Below are positions 43,906 to 52,656 of a stretch of 63,619 nt of DNA, piece by piece; within the stretch, counting starts at the first letter, position 1; each line of letters begins with the position of its first letter. The stretch spans positions 1 through 63,619 of the forward strand of contig CAJUAP010000023.1 in NCBI GenBank assembly GCA_910584435.1, in the 5' to 3' direction. Position numbers and translations under genes: made by a program. This DNA is from an uncultured Acetatifactor sp. (lineage in GTDB: Bacteria; Bacillota; Clostridia; Lachnospirales; Lachnospiraceae). Under the pieces are notes generated by a model that saw only the letters and a program-made list of their open reading frames with translations, ran no database searches and was not told the origin of the DNA.

Positions 43906-45804
43906 CTAATTTGCATTGCTGGCCGCCATCTTCACCCTGCTCCACATATTGCTGATTTCCTTCCTGGTTCTCTCGTTATACACAAACACCTCATCCAATT
44001 CATAACCGCTTCTCGGTATATATGCGCTGATTTCCTCAAAATCACCCTCAGGACCGGAAAGCACATCCATCACCTCCTGATTTGCCGAGGTATATCCTAC
44101 AAAGCTGGAATTGTCATAAGCCCCGTCAAAGCTGCTGGCAAAATTGATAAATGCATGAGCCAGCTCCGGGTTCCTGGCATTTTGAGGAATCACCATGGCA
44201 TCAGACCACAGATTCGTCCCTGATTCCGGAAGATAAAATCCCATATCTTCATTTTCGGACATCACATATGCCGCGTCCCCGGAATATATCAGACCCAATG
44301 CCCTTCTTCCCTGCGCCATGTTGTCTATAATTTCATCCGTAACAATCTCCGGCCTCATGATCTGCACACATCTGATCAGCCATTCATATGCCTCGTTCAG
44401 CTCCTTCGGATCCTCCGTATTCATAGAATACCCAAGGGCCTTCAGCGCCATCATAAAGCTGTCGCGTTCGGAATCATACAGATAAATGTCCCCCCGGTAC
44501 TTCTCATTCAGGAAAATATTATATCCCTCCCGTTCCAGGCTCTCAAGATCCACCTTATTCTTATCATATACAATCCCCACCGTTCCCCAGAAATACGGAA
44601 CGGAATACTCATTTTCCGGGTCATAGGGAAGCCCCTTCACCGCGTCCGCCAGCTTATCCAAACAATCCAGCTTAGAGTGATCCAGCTTCTGCAGATACCC
44701 CTCCCCAATCAGCCGCTGAATCATGTAATCGCTTGGCACGAGAATATCATATGCCTCCCCGTTTGCTACCTTAATATACATCTGTTCATTGGAATCAAAA
44801 TTTTCCATCACAACCTTAGCGCCGGTATACTCTTCAAAATCGGCAATAATATTTTCACCGGTATATTCACCCCAGTTATAGATATACAGCGTTTCCCCTT
44901 CAAACTGCCGTCTCTCCGCCGTGCTGTCAAATCTGGCGAAGAGTACCACCCCTGCCGCACAGACACCTACAGCCGCAGCCGGAATCAACACTTTGGAAGC
45001 CTTCTTACTTCCCTCCTCCTTCTTCTGCCTTTTTGCAGCAAACACGGGAGCCACATTAATCGTTATAAGTACAATGGTAATAATCAGAATCATCAATGTA
45101 GAAGCCGCGTTAATGCTTGGATTCACCCTTCTGCTCATGGTATAAACCATAATGCTCAGATTCTTTACCCCGCCCCCTGTGACGAAATAGGAAATGATAA
45201 AATCATCCACGGACATGGTAAATGCAATCAATGCCCCTGATACAATTCCCGGCATAATCTGCGGAATGATAACCCTGGTCAGGGCCTGCCAGGGCGTTGC
45301 CCCCAAATCCATGGCCGCATCGGCAAGGTCAGGATCCAGGGAACGTATCTTCGGCATCACAGAGAGAATCACATATGGAATACAGAAGGCGATATGAGCC
45401 AACAGCATGGTCATATATCCCTTATTCACCCGAAAGGTTATGAACAAAAGCATAAATCCTATGGCTGTTACAATATCAGGATTCATCATAGGCAGATTAT
45501 CCACCTGCTCCATCAAATCCCGCACAAGCTTCCTGGATTTGCTCAGCCCAATGGCTGAAAACGTCCCCACAATGGTGGAGATAATGGACGCAAACAGCGC
45601 AATGCTGAAGGTCGTATACAATGCCTCCAGCATCCCCCCGGTTTCCAGCATATGCTGATACCACCGCAGGGAAAAACCCGTGAAATTGGTCAGGGATTTC
45701 CCGTCGTTAAATGAAAATACAATCATATATATAATCGGAAGGTAAAAAAATGCAAGAATGAATATCATCAAAATCTTGCCCAACGGACTCTTTCTCTTCT
45801 TCAT
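43906..45804 (-). CDS. potCD: PotC-PotD fusion: polyamine ABC permease and binding protein
   Basis: About 632 residues. Residues 1-260 are a PotC-type permease (six membrane segments; EAA loop 'DAAMDLGATPWQALTRVIIPQIMPGIVSG'). A membrane segment near residue 275 follows, then a PotD-type spermidine/putrescine-binding domain ('LYIYNWGEYTGENIIADFEEYTGAKVVMENFDSNEQMY', 'DILVPSDYMIQRL'). Fusion of permease and binding protein is known in Firmicutes. The frame extends to 45852, but ATG 45804 starts a normal PotC N-terminus after AGGAG. Last gene of the potA-potB-potCD operon; it tethers the binding protein outside the membrane. Confidence 0.92.
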   Translation of the reverse strand: MKKRKSPLGKILMIFILAFFYLPIIYMIVFSFNDGKSLTNFTGFSLRWYQHMLETGGMLEALYTTFSIALFASIISTIVGTFSAIGLSKSRKLVRDLMEQVDNLPMMNPDIVTAIGFMLLFITFRVNKGYMTMLLAHIAFCIPYVILSVMPKIRSLDPDLADAAMDLGATPWQALTRVIIPQIMPGIVSGALIAFTMSVDDFIISYFVTGGGVKNLSIMVYTMSRRVNPSINAASTLMILIITIVLITINVAPVFAAKRQKKEEGSKKASKVLIPAAAVGVCAAGVVLFARFDSTAERRQFEGETLYIYNWGEYTGENIIADFEEYTGAKVVMENFDSNEQMYIKVANGEAYDILVPSDYMIQRLIGEGYLQKLDHSKLDCLDKLADAVKGLPYDPENEYSVPYFWGTVGIVYDKNKVDLESLEREGYNIFLNEKYRGDIYLYDSERDSFMMALKALGYSMNTEDPKELNEAYEWLIRCVQIMRPEIVTDEIIDNMAQGRRALGLIYSGDAAYVMSENEDMGFYLPESGTNLWSDAMVIPQNARNPELAHAFINFASSFDGAYDNSSFVGYTSANQEVMDVLSGPEGDFEEISAYIPRSGYELDEVFVYNERTRKEISNMWSRVKMAASNAN

Positions 45805-45876
45805 GGCATTAATACTCCTGTTTACATTGCCGCCTGGGGCGGCTTGTCTCACCTCTTCACTATAACAAAATGTCTC

Positions 45877-46713
45877 TTATCTGGACCTTTCGCCCTGATT
45901 ACGCAGCTCCACCTTATGTACACACATCATGAGCAGCATCATAATAACCGCCATTATCATGGATATGGCGCTGCCAAAGTTCCACTCGCCCACAGTGATA
46001 AACTGGTTTTCAATCACATTGCCGATGAGGAAATATTTTCCCCCGCCCAGAAGCTTTGGAATAAAGAACGAGCTGACTGCAGGCAGGAATACCAGAGTAA
46101 TCCCATTGATAATGCCCGGAATCGAAAGGGGCAGTGTAACCCTTCGGAATGTCTGCACCGGGTCTGCCCCCAGATCCGCCGCCGCATTCAGAAGAGAATC
46201 ATCCATTTTACACAAAGTGGTGTTAATCTGCAGTATCATAAACGGAATGAAATTATACACCATCCCCAGAAGCACCGCGCCCTCGGTATACAAAAGCTCC
46301 GTATTTCCCAGCCCCAGAAGCCCCAGAAATCTCTGGACAAGCCCGCCTTCACTCAGCAGGCCAATCCACGCATACGTCCTCACCAGCATGTTAATCCACA
46401 TGGGAATGGTAATACACAGCACCAGGATATTCTGTACCCTCTCTTCACAATGAGATATGTAATACGCCACAGGATAGCCTATCAGCAGACAGATAACCGT
46501 GGTTTTAACCGCAATCCAAAGAGAGCGCCACAGGATAATCAAAAAATCCGCATCCGTAAAAAACTTAACATAATGCTCCAGCGTAACGGAAAAGGAAATA
46601 ATGCTGTTTCCCTGCTGCGTAAAGGAGTAAAATGCTATTAACAGCATCGGCAGCACCAGCATCAGCATGGACCATATAATATAGGGAATTGCCATCTGTG
46701 AAAATTTCTTCAT
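45877..46713 (-). CDS. potB: PotB: polyamine ABC transporter permease
   Basis: A 278-residue permease with six hydrophobic segments and the EAA loop 'NAAADLGADPVQTFRRVTLPLSIPGIINGI'. The N-terminus 'IPYIIWSMLMLVLPMLLIAFYSF' is typical of PotB. Its ATG follows the PotA stop directly (TAGATG), showing translational coupling. With PotC and PotA it forms the spermidine/putrescine import channel. Confidence 0.93.
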   Translation of the reverse strand: MKKFSQMAIPYIIWSMLMLVLPMLLIAFYSFTQQGNSIISFSVTLEHYVKFFTDADFLIILWRSLWIAVKTTVICLLIGYPVAYYISHCEERVQNILVLCITIPMWINMLVRTYAWIGLLSEGGLVQRFLGLLGLGNTELLYTEGAVLLGMVYNFIPFMILQINTTLCKMDDSLLNAAADLGADPVQTFRRVTLPLSIPGIINGITLVFLPAVSSFFIPKLLGGGKYFLIGNVIENQFITVGEWNFGSAISMIMAVIMMLLMMCVHKVELRNQGERSR

Positions 46714-48291
46714 CTAAAACACCATCCTTGACATCACATGTATATCTTCCGGGAAGAACGTCAGCCCGACCTCCTGCCCTTCCTCAATATAATCCGTTGT
46801 ATGAATCTTAAATTCCCTTCCCATTGTGGAGAAGGTAATCTGATAGGTACCTTCAGTCACGTTTTTCGGATCAAAGTCATAATCCACACTGATATCCACA
46901 CTCTGGCTCTCATCACTCAGTTTCCAGCCCTGGGCATTGGCCCAGGTCTTAATATCCGTATCTAAAGCCTGGGACTCCGCAATTTCCTCCACCGTAGTCT
47001 GGAAATTAAATGCCATCACCGCCTCATTTGCTCTCTCATTGCTCACAAAGGGCTGATTCACCACATAAATCGTCCGCTCAATGCTGGTGCCGCCCGCAGT
47101 GGAGAACCTCACAGGGTACTCACCCTCTTCCTCCCTGATATCATATTCAATTTTAGAGATGGAGACATAATCATCCGTCTCAGGGTTCCATGCCTGAGCG
47201 TTGGAACGAGCCACCACTTCCTTGTCATCAAGCGTTTTCACATCCTCCAGATCCACATAGAAATTCGTTGCACTGATTCTCTCTTTCCCGTTCTCACTGG
47301 CCACGTCATGACTGTGAATCACCTGCATATTCACCGTTACCTGTGTACCGGGTATGGTCTCCACCATAACCTCATAATGCACCCCTTTGAACAGGACACT
47401 CAGCACCTCGCCCGTCATCTTACCGCTTTTTACATCCACAATATCAATATCTTCCGGACGGATTACCACTTCCACCGGTTCATTCTGCTTAAATCCGATA
47501 TCCACACATTCAAAGACTATATCATCAAACATCACCTTATAATCTTCCAGCATCACACCGGGGATAATATTGCTCTCACCGATGAAACTTGCCACATAGC
47601 GGTTCGCCGGTTCATTATAAATCTCCCGGGGCGTTCCCACCTGCTGTATTTCCCCGTTTTTCATGACCACAATCTTATCTGACATAGTAAGGGCCTCTTC
47701 CTGGTCATGGGTGACAAAAATAAAAGTGATGCCCACCTCCTGCTGAATCCGCTTTAACTCATACTGCATCTCCTGCCTGAGCTTCAAGTCCAGCGCCGCA
47801 AGGGGTTCATCCAGAAGCAGCACCTTAGGTTCATTGACCAGCGCACGTGCAATGGCAACCCTCTGCTGCTGGCCGCCGGAGAGCAATGTGATATTCTTCC
47901 TCTCGAACCCTTCCAGCCCTATGAGCTTTAACATTTTCATGACCTTCTGCTCAATGACATCCTTGCTGATCTTGTTGATTTTAAGGCCGAAGGCAATATT
48001 CTCATACACGTTTAAATGAGGGAATAAGGCATATTTTTGGAACACGGTATTTAATTCCCTCTGATACGGGGGCTTATGATTGATTTCTTCCCCCCTGAAA
48101 ATAACCTTGCCCTCATCGGCATCAATAAATCCTCCCAGAATCCTGAGAAGCGTTGTCTTCCCACACCCGCTGGGCCCCAGCAGGGTAACAAATTCATTCT
48201 CATAGATATCAAGATTTACACCCTTTAAAACAATCTGTCCGTCAAAGTTTTTCACAATATCGCGAAACTCAATCAGTTTCTTTTGTTCCAT
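46714..48291 (-). CDS. potA: PotA: polyamine ABC transporter ATPase with Ig-like insertion
   Basis: About 525 residues; usual PotA is about 350-380. Walker A 'GPSGCGKT' (41-48, numbered from GTG 48297), signature 'LSGGQQQRV' (139), Walker B 'VLLLDEPLAALD' and switch His197 are intact. The TOBE-type regulatory domain starts normally ('VVIRPEDIDIVDV') but is interrupted at about residue 330 by some 165 residues of beta-rich, Ig-like sequence ('YPVRFSTAGGTSIERTIYVV', then a second similar unit 'GTYQITFSTMGREF'), after which TOBE resumes ('HTTDYIEEGQEVGLTFFPEDIHVM'). Start chosen at ATG 48291 after GGAGGAGAAGGTGATA. It energises polyamine import. Confidence 0.92.
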   Translation of the reverse strand: MEQKKLIEFRDIVKNFDGQIVLKGVNLDIYENEFVTLLGPSGCGKTTLLRILGGFIDADEGKVIFRGEEINHKPPYQRELNTVFQKYALFPHLNVYENIAFGLKINKISKDVIEQKVMKMLKLIGLEGFERKNITLLSGGQQQRVAIARALVNEPKVLLLDEPLAALDLKLRQEMQYELKRIQQEVGITFIFVTHDQEEALTMSDKIVVMKNGEIQQVGTPREIYNEPANRYVASFIGESNIIPGVMLEDYKVMFDDIVFECVDIGFKQNEPVEVVIRPEDIDIVDVKSGKMTGEVLSVLFKGVHYEVMVETIPGTQVTVNMQVIHSHDVASENGKERISATNFYVDLEDVKTLDDKEVVARSNAQAWNPETDDYVSISKIEYDIREEEGEYPVRFSTAGGTSIERTIYVVNQPFVSNERANEAVMAFNFQTTVEEIAESQALDTDIKTWANAQGWKLSDESQSVDISVDYDFDPKNVTEGTYQITFSTMGREFKIHTTDYIEEGQEVGLTFFPEDIHVMSRMVF

Positions 48292-48320
48292 TATCACCTT
48301 CTCCTCCTGTTATGTTCCCC

Positions 48321-48654
48321 TTAATTCTTCCGCAGCACAAAAGCCTTATACGGTTTGAGCGTCATCTCCGCTTTATCATATCTGTAAGAATACCTCATGG
48401 GACAGTCTGCCTTCACCGCACCATTCCCTGTAGGCATTGATACTCTCAATATCCCGGAAATCCTCCCGACTTCGGAAAGGATAATTGGTCATACCCAGTT
48501 CTTCTCCCTGATAGAGGTACGGCGTGTCCTGCAGCATATGCAGACAGGCTGCAAGCATCTTCGCTGACGCATTCCGGTACATAGGGCGGTCATCACCAAA
48601 ACGCGAAACGGACTGCGCGGATATATCTGATAAATCACTGCTTCCTTCCACCAT
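48321..48654 (-). pseudogene. GH13 alpha-glucosidase remnant
   Basis: A piece of a GH13 oligo-1,6-glucosidase or trehalose-6-phosphate hydrolase type gene: 'SRFGDDRPMYRNASAKMLAACLHMLQDTPYLYQGEELGMTNYPF', the segment near the last catalytic Asp. It runs on to a TGA near 48376. A second short piece in another frame, 'YDKAEMTLKPYKAFVLRKN', ends at 48321 and matches the normal C-terminus. About 400 N-terminal residues and the segment between the two pieces are lost. Non-functional. Confidence 0.82.
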
Positions 48655-48992
48655 ACCCTCTTCATACCATATTCCTCCTGATTCCGATTCTTATGCCGAC
48701 ATTAAATATCTCCAAACTCTTTGTACCCATCTGAACAATCTGCCAATCATCAACAGTATATCAGTATATACCCTTGAACGCAACTATTTTATTTCACCTC
48801 CGTCCTTTCCCTGAAATGCATCCACGGTTCCCTGACAGCAAAAAGGAACTGACACAACAATATTCATCATTGCTCAGTCCTCTTTCAAACATTTCAGCCC
48901 ATCTGCTCCGGCTGGTCTTGATTTTGTTCACATCTTCTGACATGCCGCCTTCGTTGGCACGAACAATCTATGAGAAGAATGCTGCCTGGATA
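48655..48992. other. intergenic region without a recognised gene
   Basis: 338 bases. A minus-strand frame from ATG 48943 encodes about 51 codons ('MSEDVNKIKTSRSRWAEMFERGLSNDEY...') but has no family match that I can see and a weak ribosome site. It may be a leftover of the gene that once joined the GH13 remnant. Confidence 0.4.
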
Positions 48993-49886
48993 TCAGCACA
49001 GGGCTGCTGCCTGAATCCCTGCAATTGCCCCGTCGGCAACTGCCGTAGCCACCTGCCTCACCTTTTTCACACGGATATCCCCTGCCGCAAATACACCGGG
49101 AATTTCTGTCTGCATGGAATCATCTGTCGGAATATAGCCGCCGTCCAACCTTAATTCCGTGTACATCTGCGTATTGGGGACAATCCCTGCATACACGAAT
49201 ACGCCGCATTCCGCGTCTCTTACCAATTGCTTATTTCCTGTTTTGTTGTCTGTAAATTCAAGCTCCTCTGCCGCTTCCTTTCCATATACTGCAGTGAGGC
49301 TTGTATGAGGCATGATTTCGATATTATCATGGTCGGCAGTTTTATCCTTAAATTCCTGTATACATGCAAGCTCCTCTTCCACACATACAATCACAACCTT
49401 TTCTGCTGTTTCAGCCAGGTACAAAGCCTCCTTCACCGCACCGTCCGCTCCGCCGATGACATAAACAGTCTTTCCTTTATAGTACGGGCCATCCTTCGGT
49501 GCATTTAGCCTGACGCCCTTGAGATTTTCTCCGGGGATGCCCAGCATACGGCCGGAACCGCCATTTGCCAGAATCAGCGTTTTAGATTCATAGCTTCCCT
49601 TGTCTGTGACCACCTTCTTAATCCCACCTGCAAGCTTTGTCTCCGCCACAGTTTCATAGCGGATTTCCACACCGGCGCCAAGTGCCTGCTCTTTCATTCG
49701 TTCCGCAAAGGTACAGCCGGTCTCTTCCTGCACAATTGCCGTATAGTGCGTAACCGTAGATACCGTTCCTATCAGGCCGCCCACCTGTTTCTTCTCCAGC
49801 ACCATAACCTTTTTCCCTCTGCTTTTCCCATAGACAGCTGCGCTGATACCAGCCGGACCTGCACCGATAATAATTATGTCATACAT
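48993..49886 (-). CDS. TrxB-like FAD/NAD(P) oxidoreductase lacking the CxxC pair
   Basis: A 297-residue flavoprotein with the thioredoxin reductase fold: FAD motif 'IIGAGPAGISAAVYG' (residues 5-19), NAD(P) motif 'VYVIGGADGAVKEAL' (about 148-162), and C-terminal FAD motif 'GVFAAGDIRVKKVRQVATAVADGAIAG'. In true TrxB the sequence before the NAD(P) motif is CATCDG-x-x-x-x-x-K; here it reads 'LNAPKDGPYYKGK', so both redox cysteines are absent. It cannot reduce thioredoxin in the usual way. It may serve as a ferredoxin/flavodoxin-NADP reductase-type or other flavin enzyme. Complete and not obviously degraded. Confidence 0.85.
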   Translation of the reverse strand: MYDIIIIGAGPAGISAAVYGKSRGKKVMVLEKKQVGGLIGTVSTVTHYTAIVQEETGCTFAERMKEQALGAGVEIRYETVAETKLAGGIKKVVTDKGSYESKTLILANGGSGRMLGIPGENLKGVRLNAPKDGPYYKGKTVYVIGGADGAVKEALYLAETAEKVVIVCVEEELACIQEFKDKTADHDNIEIMPHTSLTAVYGKEAAEELEFTDNKTGNKQLVRDAECGVFVYAGIVPNTQMYTELRLDGGYIPTDDSMQTEIPGVFAAGDIRVKKVRQVATAVADGAIAGIQAAALC

Positions 49887-49960
49887 TTTTCAATATCCTC
49901 CTTTTTCCAGTCCATTAAATACAGTTCCTTTGAAAATTGTTCTTTTTAATACAGTTCTTT

Positions 49961-50884
49961 TTAATACAGTTCTTTCAAATACTCCACAGATTTTTCCAAA
50001 GCAGTTATCGTCTTCGTTTCCAGCACACATCTTGCATTCCTTTCTTCAGCTATGGAAAGTTTCTCTTGTATATTAATTTCCCCATCGCCAAGCGCGAGAT
50101 GATTGCGGCCTTCTTGTCCGCTGCTTTCAGCAATCCCGTCATGGATGTGAAAATGCCTCAATCTGCCGGAATGCTCCATAATAAACGGTACATCCATTTC
50201 TCCAGCTGCCTTAGAATGGCCAATATCCCATGTCAGGCCGAATTTATCGCTGCCGAGCAGATACTCTATGGCATTTTTCTCATAACTGCGAAAACCATCC
50301 GTGTTTTCTATTGTAATTATGATATCCGAATCCCCAATCCATTCTTCACATAATGACCGAAATCTGGTAAATGATTCCATATAGGTATCAAAATCCCTGT
50401 CATACATCTGTACCTTTCTGTCTGGAAGCGTAATATATATGCCGTGGTGCATATGCATATTCAGGACAAGCGGCTGGCTTTCTACCCCCTGCCCGGCCCA
50501 CGAAGGTATCCCCTGCCCATCCTGCAAAGGCTTCCCCTGCCCATCCCGCAAGGGATACCCATACTTATCCCGCAAGGGTATCAGCCTTTTAGCTGCTTCT
50601 ATGGTTCTTCTTATGGTTTCCAGATAAGCGTCCGCAACAAGCATGTTAAAATCCGCTATATTACAATTTTCATCCAGATGAATGGTATAATAAAGCCCGG
50701 CTTCATCTGCAGCCTGATAAAATCTATCAATTGATTCCAGCTCGTGTATCTGGTACTCCGGAAAATTCATATTAAGCTCCAAAAACTGCAGACCCAGCTT
50801 CCTGCACAAGCGTATATTGTCTTCAAGCGTTCGGTTTTCAATTAAGGTCGGCATTCCAAACTGCATAATAATATTCCTTTCCAC
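49961..50884 (-). CDS. sugar-phosphate isomerase/epimerase-like TIM barrel protein
   Basis: A 307-residue protein of the AP-endonuclease-2 / xylose-isomerase-like TIM-barrel superfamily: 'LGLQFLELNMNFPEY', 'VLNMHMHHGIYITL', 'IITIENTDGFRSY', 'LTWDIGHSKAAGE', 'HFHIHDGI' carry the metal-binding Glu, His and Asp residues. A loop of about 30 residues after strand 3 is an internal repeat (DGQGKPLQDGQG type). Substrate unknown; such proteins isomerise or epimerise sugars, including myo-inositol derivatives. Downstream is the TrxB-like gene with a 74-base gap. Confidence 0.85.
   Translation of the reverse strand: MERNIIMQFGMPTLIENRTLEDNIRLCRKLGLQFLELNMNFPEYQIHELESIDRFYQAADEAGLYYTIHLDENCNIADFNMLVADAYLETIRRTIEAAKRLIPLRDKYGYPLRDGQGKPLQDGQGIPSWAGQGVESQPLVLNMHMHHGIYITLPDRKVQMYDRDFDTYMESFTRFRSLCEEWIGDSDIIITIENTDGFRSYEKNAIEYLLGSDKFGLTWDIGHSKAAGEMDVPFIMEHSGRLRHFHIHDGIAESSGQEGRNHLALGDGEINIQEKLSIAEERNARCVLETKTITALEKSVEYLKELY
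50488..50582. repeat. 24-base degenerate tandem repeat inside TIM-barrel gene
   Basis: About four imperfect copies of a 24-base unit (plus strand core CCCCTGCCCATCCCGCAAGG), encoding R-D-[KG]-[YQ]-G-x-P-L type repeats in one loop. In frame, so it lengthens the loop without breaking the gene. Confidence 0.75.
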
Positions 50885-50958
50885 AATCCTTTATAAAAAT
50901 ACCCAGTGATATTACCCAAAATTTGATACATCATGCAGTCCTGAGCCAAACATATACT

Positions 50959-51363
50959 CTATATCAGCTCGGCCTCCATAGAATCAAATGTTTCGTTCGT
51001 CTTAAAACTTTCCATTGCATCTTCCAGCTTTTGGAGCTCATCTTCCAACGCATTTCATTCTGCCCTGACATCAGAAATTTTCTTTTTCCCTTCCTGAGTT
51101 AATTCCTTTTTATTTTTAGAAATGACCGCCGTGACCGGCTTATCCGCCTCTTTTCTGTTTCTTTATATGGTAATTGCTTCCCCGCCAATCTCCAAATCAA
51201 GCAATATAGTTTCTTCTGGTTCAAACACTTCTTTGGGAATTTGTGCCACCCTTGATCTGTCATAATCATTTAAAAAACAGAAATACATAATAATGATGTC
51301 CTGCGCTTCATCAATGCCTAAGGTATCATTTACAACTTCCTCCTGTCTGCCATTTGATTCATT
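50959..51363 (-). pseudogene. degraded gene of unknown family
   Basis: One minus-strand frame reads as protein from about 51360 to TAG at 50959 but contains two internal stops. Part 1: 'NESNGRQEEVVNDTLGIDEAQDIIIMYFCFLNDYDRSRVAQIPKEVFEPEETILLDLEIGGEAITI', then TAA near 51163. Part 2: 'KEADKPVTAVISKNKKELTQEGKKKISDVRAE', then TGA near 51058. Part 3: 'NALEDELQKLEDAMESFKTNETFDSMEAELI'. It continues the frame of the ORF ending at 51364. The C-terminal part looks like a coiled coil. Family not recognised. Confidence 0.6.
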
Positions 51364-51785
51364 TTACCACACATTATTTAGATTTTCTATCACCTTTTGA
51401 AGTAACTCTTTATAATCAAACGCAATATCCCCTAATGCGTCCGGTGAAGGCATACTATGGATTCTCTCATCGTGGTTCCAGGTATGGATATGCTTTTCTC
51501 TGCTGAACAGGAGTTGACGCCTTTCGGCATACAATAATACATTCAACATCGAAGCCCAAAACCTCGGCATGTCTGCAATCAATACATCCGTCAGAACTAT
51601 GACTCCCACATATGCACTTTGATCCACAACGATATCGCAGCGGCCGTTTCCTTCTTTTTTCTATTGGAACACGATTCTAAAGTTATCACCTCCATCCAAC
51701 CCTGGAAAACACTAAATTTGTCACAGGAAATAGTATCATATAAAACATTATAGCACAAAATACGCAGTTCATCTTTCCGGGGCAT
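51364..51785 (-). pseudogene. unknown gene in two frames joined at A AAA AAG
   Basis: A first frame starts at ATG 51785 (MPRKDELRILCYNVLYD... 'ESCSNRKKKE'), with GGGAAGAA seven bases upstream. At 51660-51654 the zero-frame codons AGA AAA AAG form the slippery heptamer A_AAA_AAG. In the -1 frame the sequence continues as 'KKEGNGRCDIVVDQSAYVGVIVLTDVLIADMPRFWASMLNVLLYAERRQLLF' to TAA at 51364; the joined product would be about 140 residues. Programmed shift and simple loss of one A are both possible. Because the same frame continues into a stop-ridden stretch, decay is more likely. Family unknown. Confidence 0.45.
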
Positions 51786-51902
51786 ATAGATTTCTTCCCA
51801 TTTGCATGGTATAATTAGAAACGTCCAAAAGGAGGGCAGGCATTGCGTACTCTCTTTGGGAATAGCAAACGGCAGTAGATGAATTACAAGGAAGTGAAAT
51901 AC

Positions 51903-52523
51903 ATGGAACAATTATTGATCATTGAGGATGATATAGGATTGAATCAGGGTTTGAGCAAGGCACTGAAAGCAGACAGTCGGCAGATTGTTTCCTGCCGGAA
52001 CCTGAAAACGGCGAAGGAACAGCTGCTTTGCGGCAGTGCATCTCTAATCCTGTTAGATATCAATCTGCCTGATGGCAGCGGACTTGATTTGCTGCAGGAA
52101 ATCAAAGAAAAAACACCGGATATTCCTGTCATTCTGCTGACCGCCAACGATACAGATATGGATATTGTAGACGGACTGGAGCGAGGTGCGGTTTTCAACA
52201 AGCAAGCGCAGCAATTTCTGCTCCGTTTTGCTCAATTCAACCTTGGTATTTCCAATACGGAGCATGGAACGATAACTATTTCTGTTATAAGCTATGAAAT
52301 GTTTGCAAGGATTGATATATCGGATACCGGTGCCGGTATCCCTGAAAGTGAGCAGCCAAAAATATTTGCCCGCTTTTATCGTTCAAAGAATGCGCGGGAA
52401 CAGGAAGGCGTGGGAATCGGGCTGTATTTGGCCCGTAAGATCATATCCGGCGAGGGCGGCTATATCAAAGTTACTTCCGTTCCCGGTAAAGGAAGCACTT
52501 TTTCCGTATTCCTGCCGAAGTAA
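51903..52523 (+). pseudogene. chimeric remnant: response regulator N-terminus joined to histidine kinase C-terminus
   Basis: A 206-codon frame. Residues 1-95 are a receiver domain ('LLIIEDD', phosphoacceptor in 'LILLDINLPDGSGLDLL', 'PVILLTAND', ending 'VDGLERGA'). It lacks the K-P-F segment of a normal receiver. About 25 residues follow that make no sense in this strand, then the C-terminal half of a sensor kinase ATPase ('FARIDISDTGAGIPESEQPKIFARFYRSKNA', 'GVGIGLYLARKIISGEGG'). Read on the minus strand, about 52188-52265 encodes 'LRIGNTKVELSKTEQKLLRLLVENR', part of a response-regulator output domain. So a deletion of more than 1 kb came with an inverted fragment. Start at ATG 51903 after AAGGAAGTG. 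Confidence 0.82.
52188..52265 (-). other. inverted fragment of response-regulator output domain
   Basis: About 78 bases that encode a winged-helix output-domain segment only on the opposite strand to the surrounding receiver and kinase pieces. This shows a local inversion at the junction of the chimeric two-component gene. Confidence 0.7.
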
Positions 52524-52594
52524 CGGCAATTCTTTCAAAACTGTTAGAATTCGTTTTCCGCCGGAAAGAATGTAGAAAGAATTCTATGCAATAG

Positions 52595-52640
52595 TCTGTA
52601 TGTATCAAAGAATGATTTCTTTGCATACATACAGATTTTT
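52595..52640 (+). terminator. terminator-like hairpin upstream of ABC ATPase
   Basis: An 18-base stem (TCTGTATGTAT-CAAAGAA pairing with TTCTTTG-C-ATACATACAGA, one bulge) with a TGAT loop and TTTTT. It ends 16 bases before the ATPase ATG, so it may be an attenuator of the transporter genes. Confidence 0.65.
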
Positions 52641-52656
52641 ATGGAGGTACTTGTCT

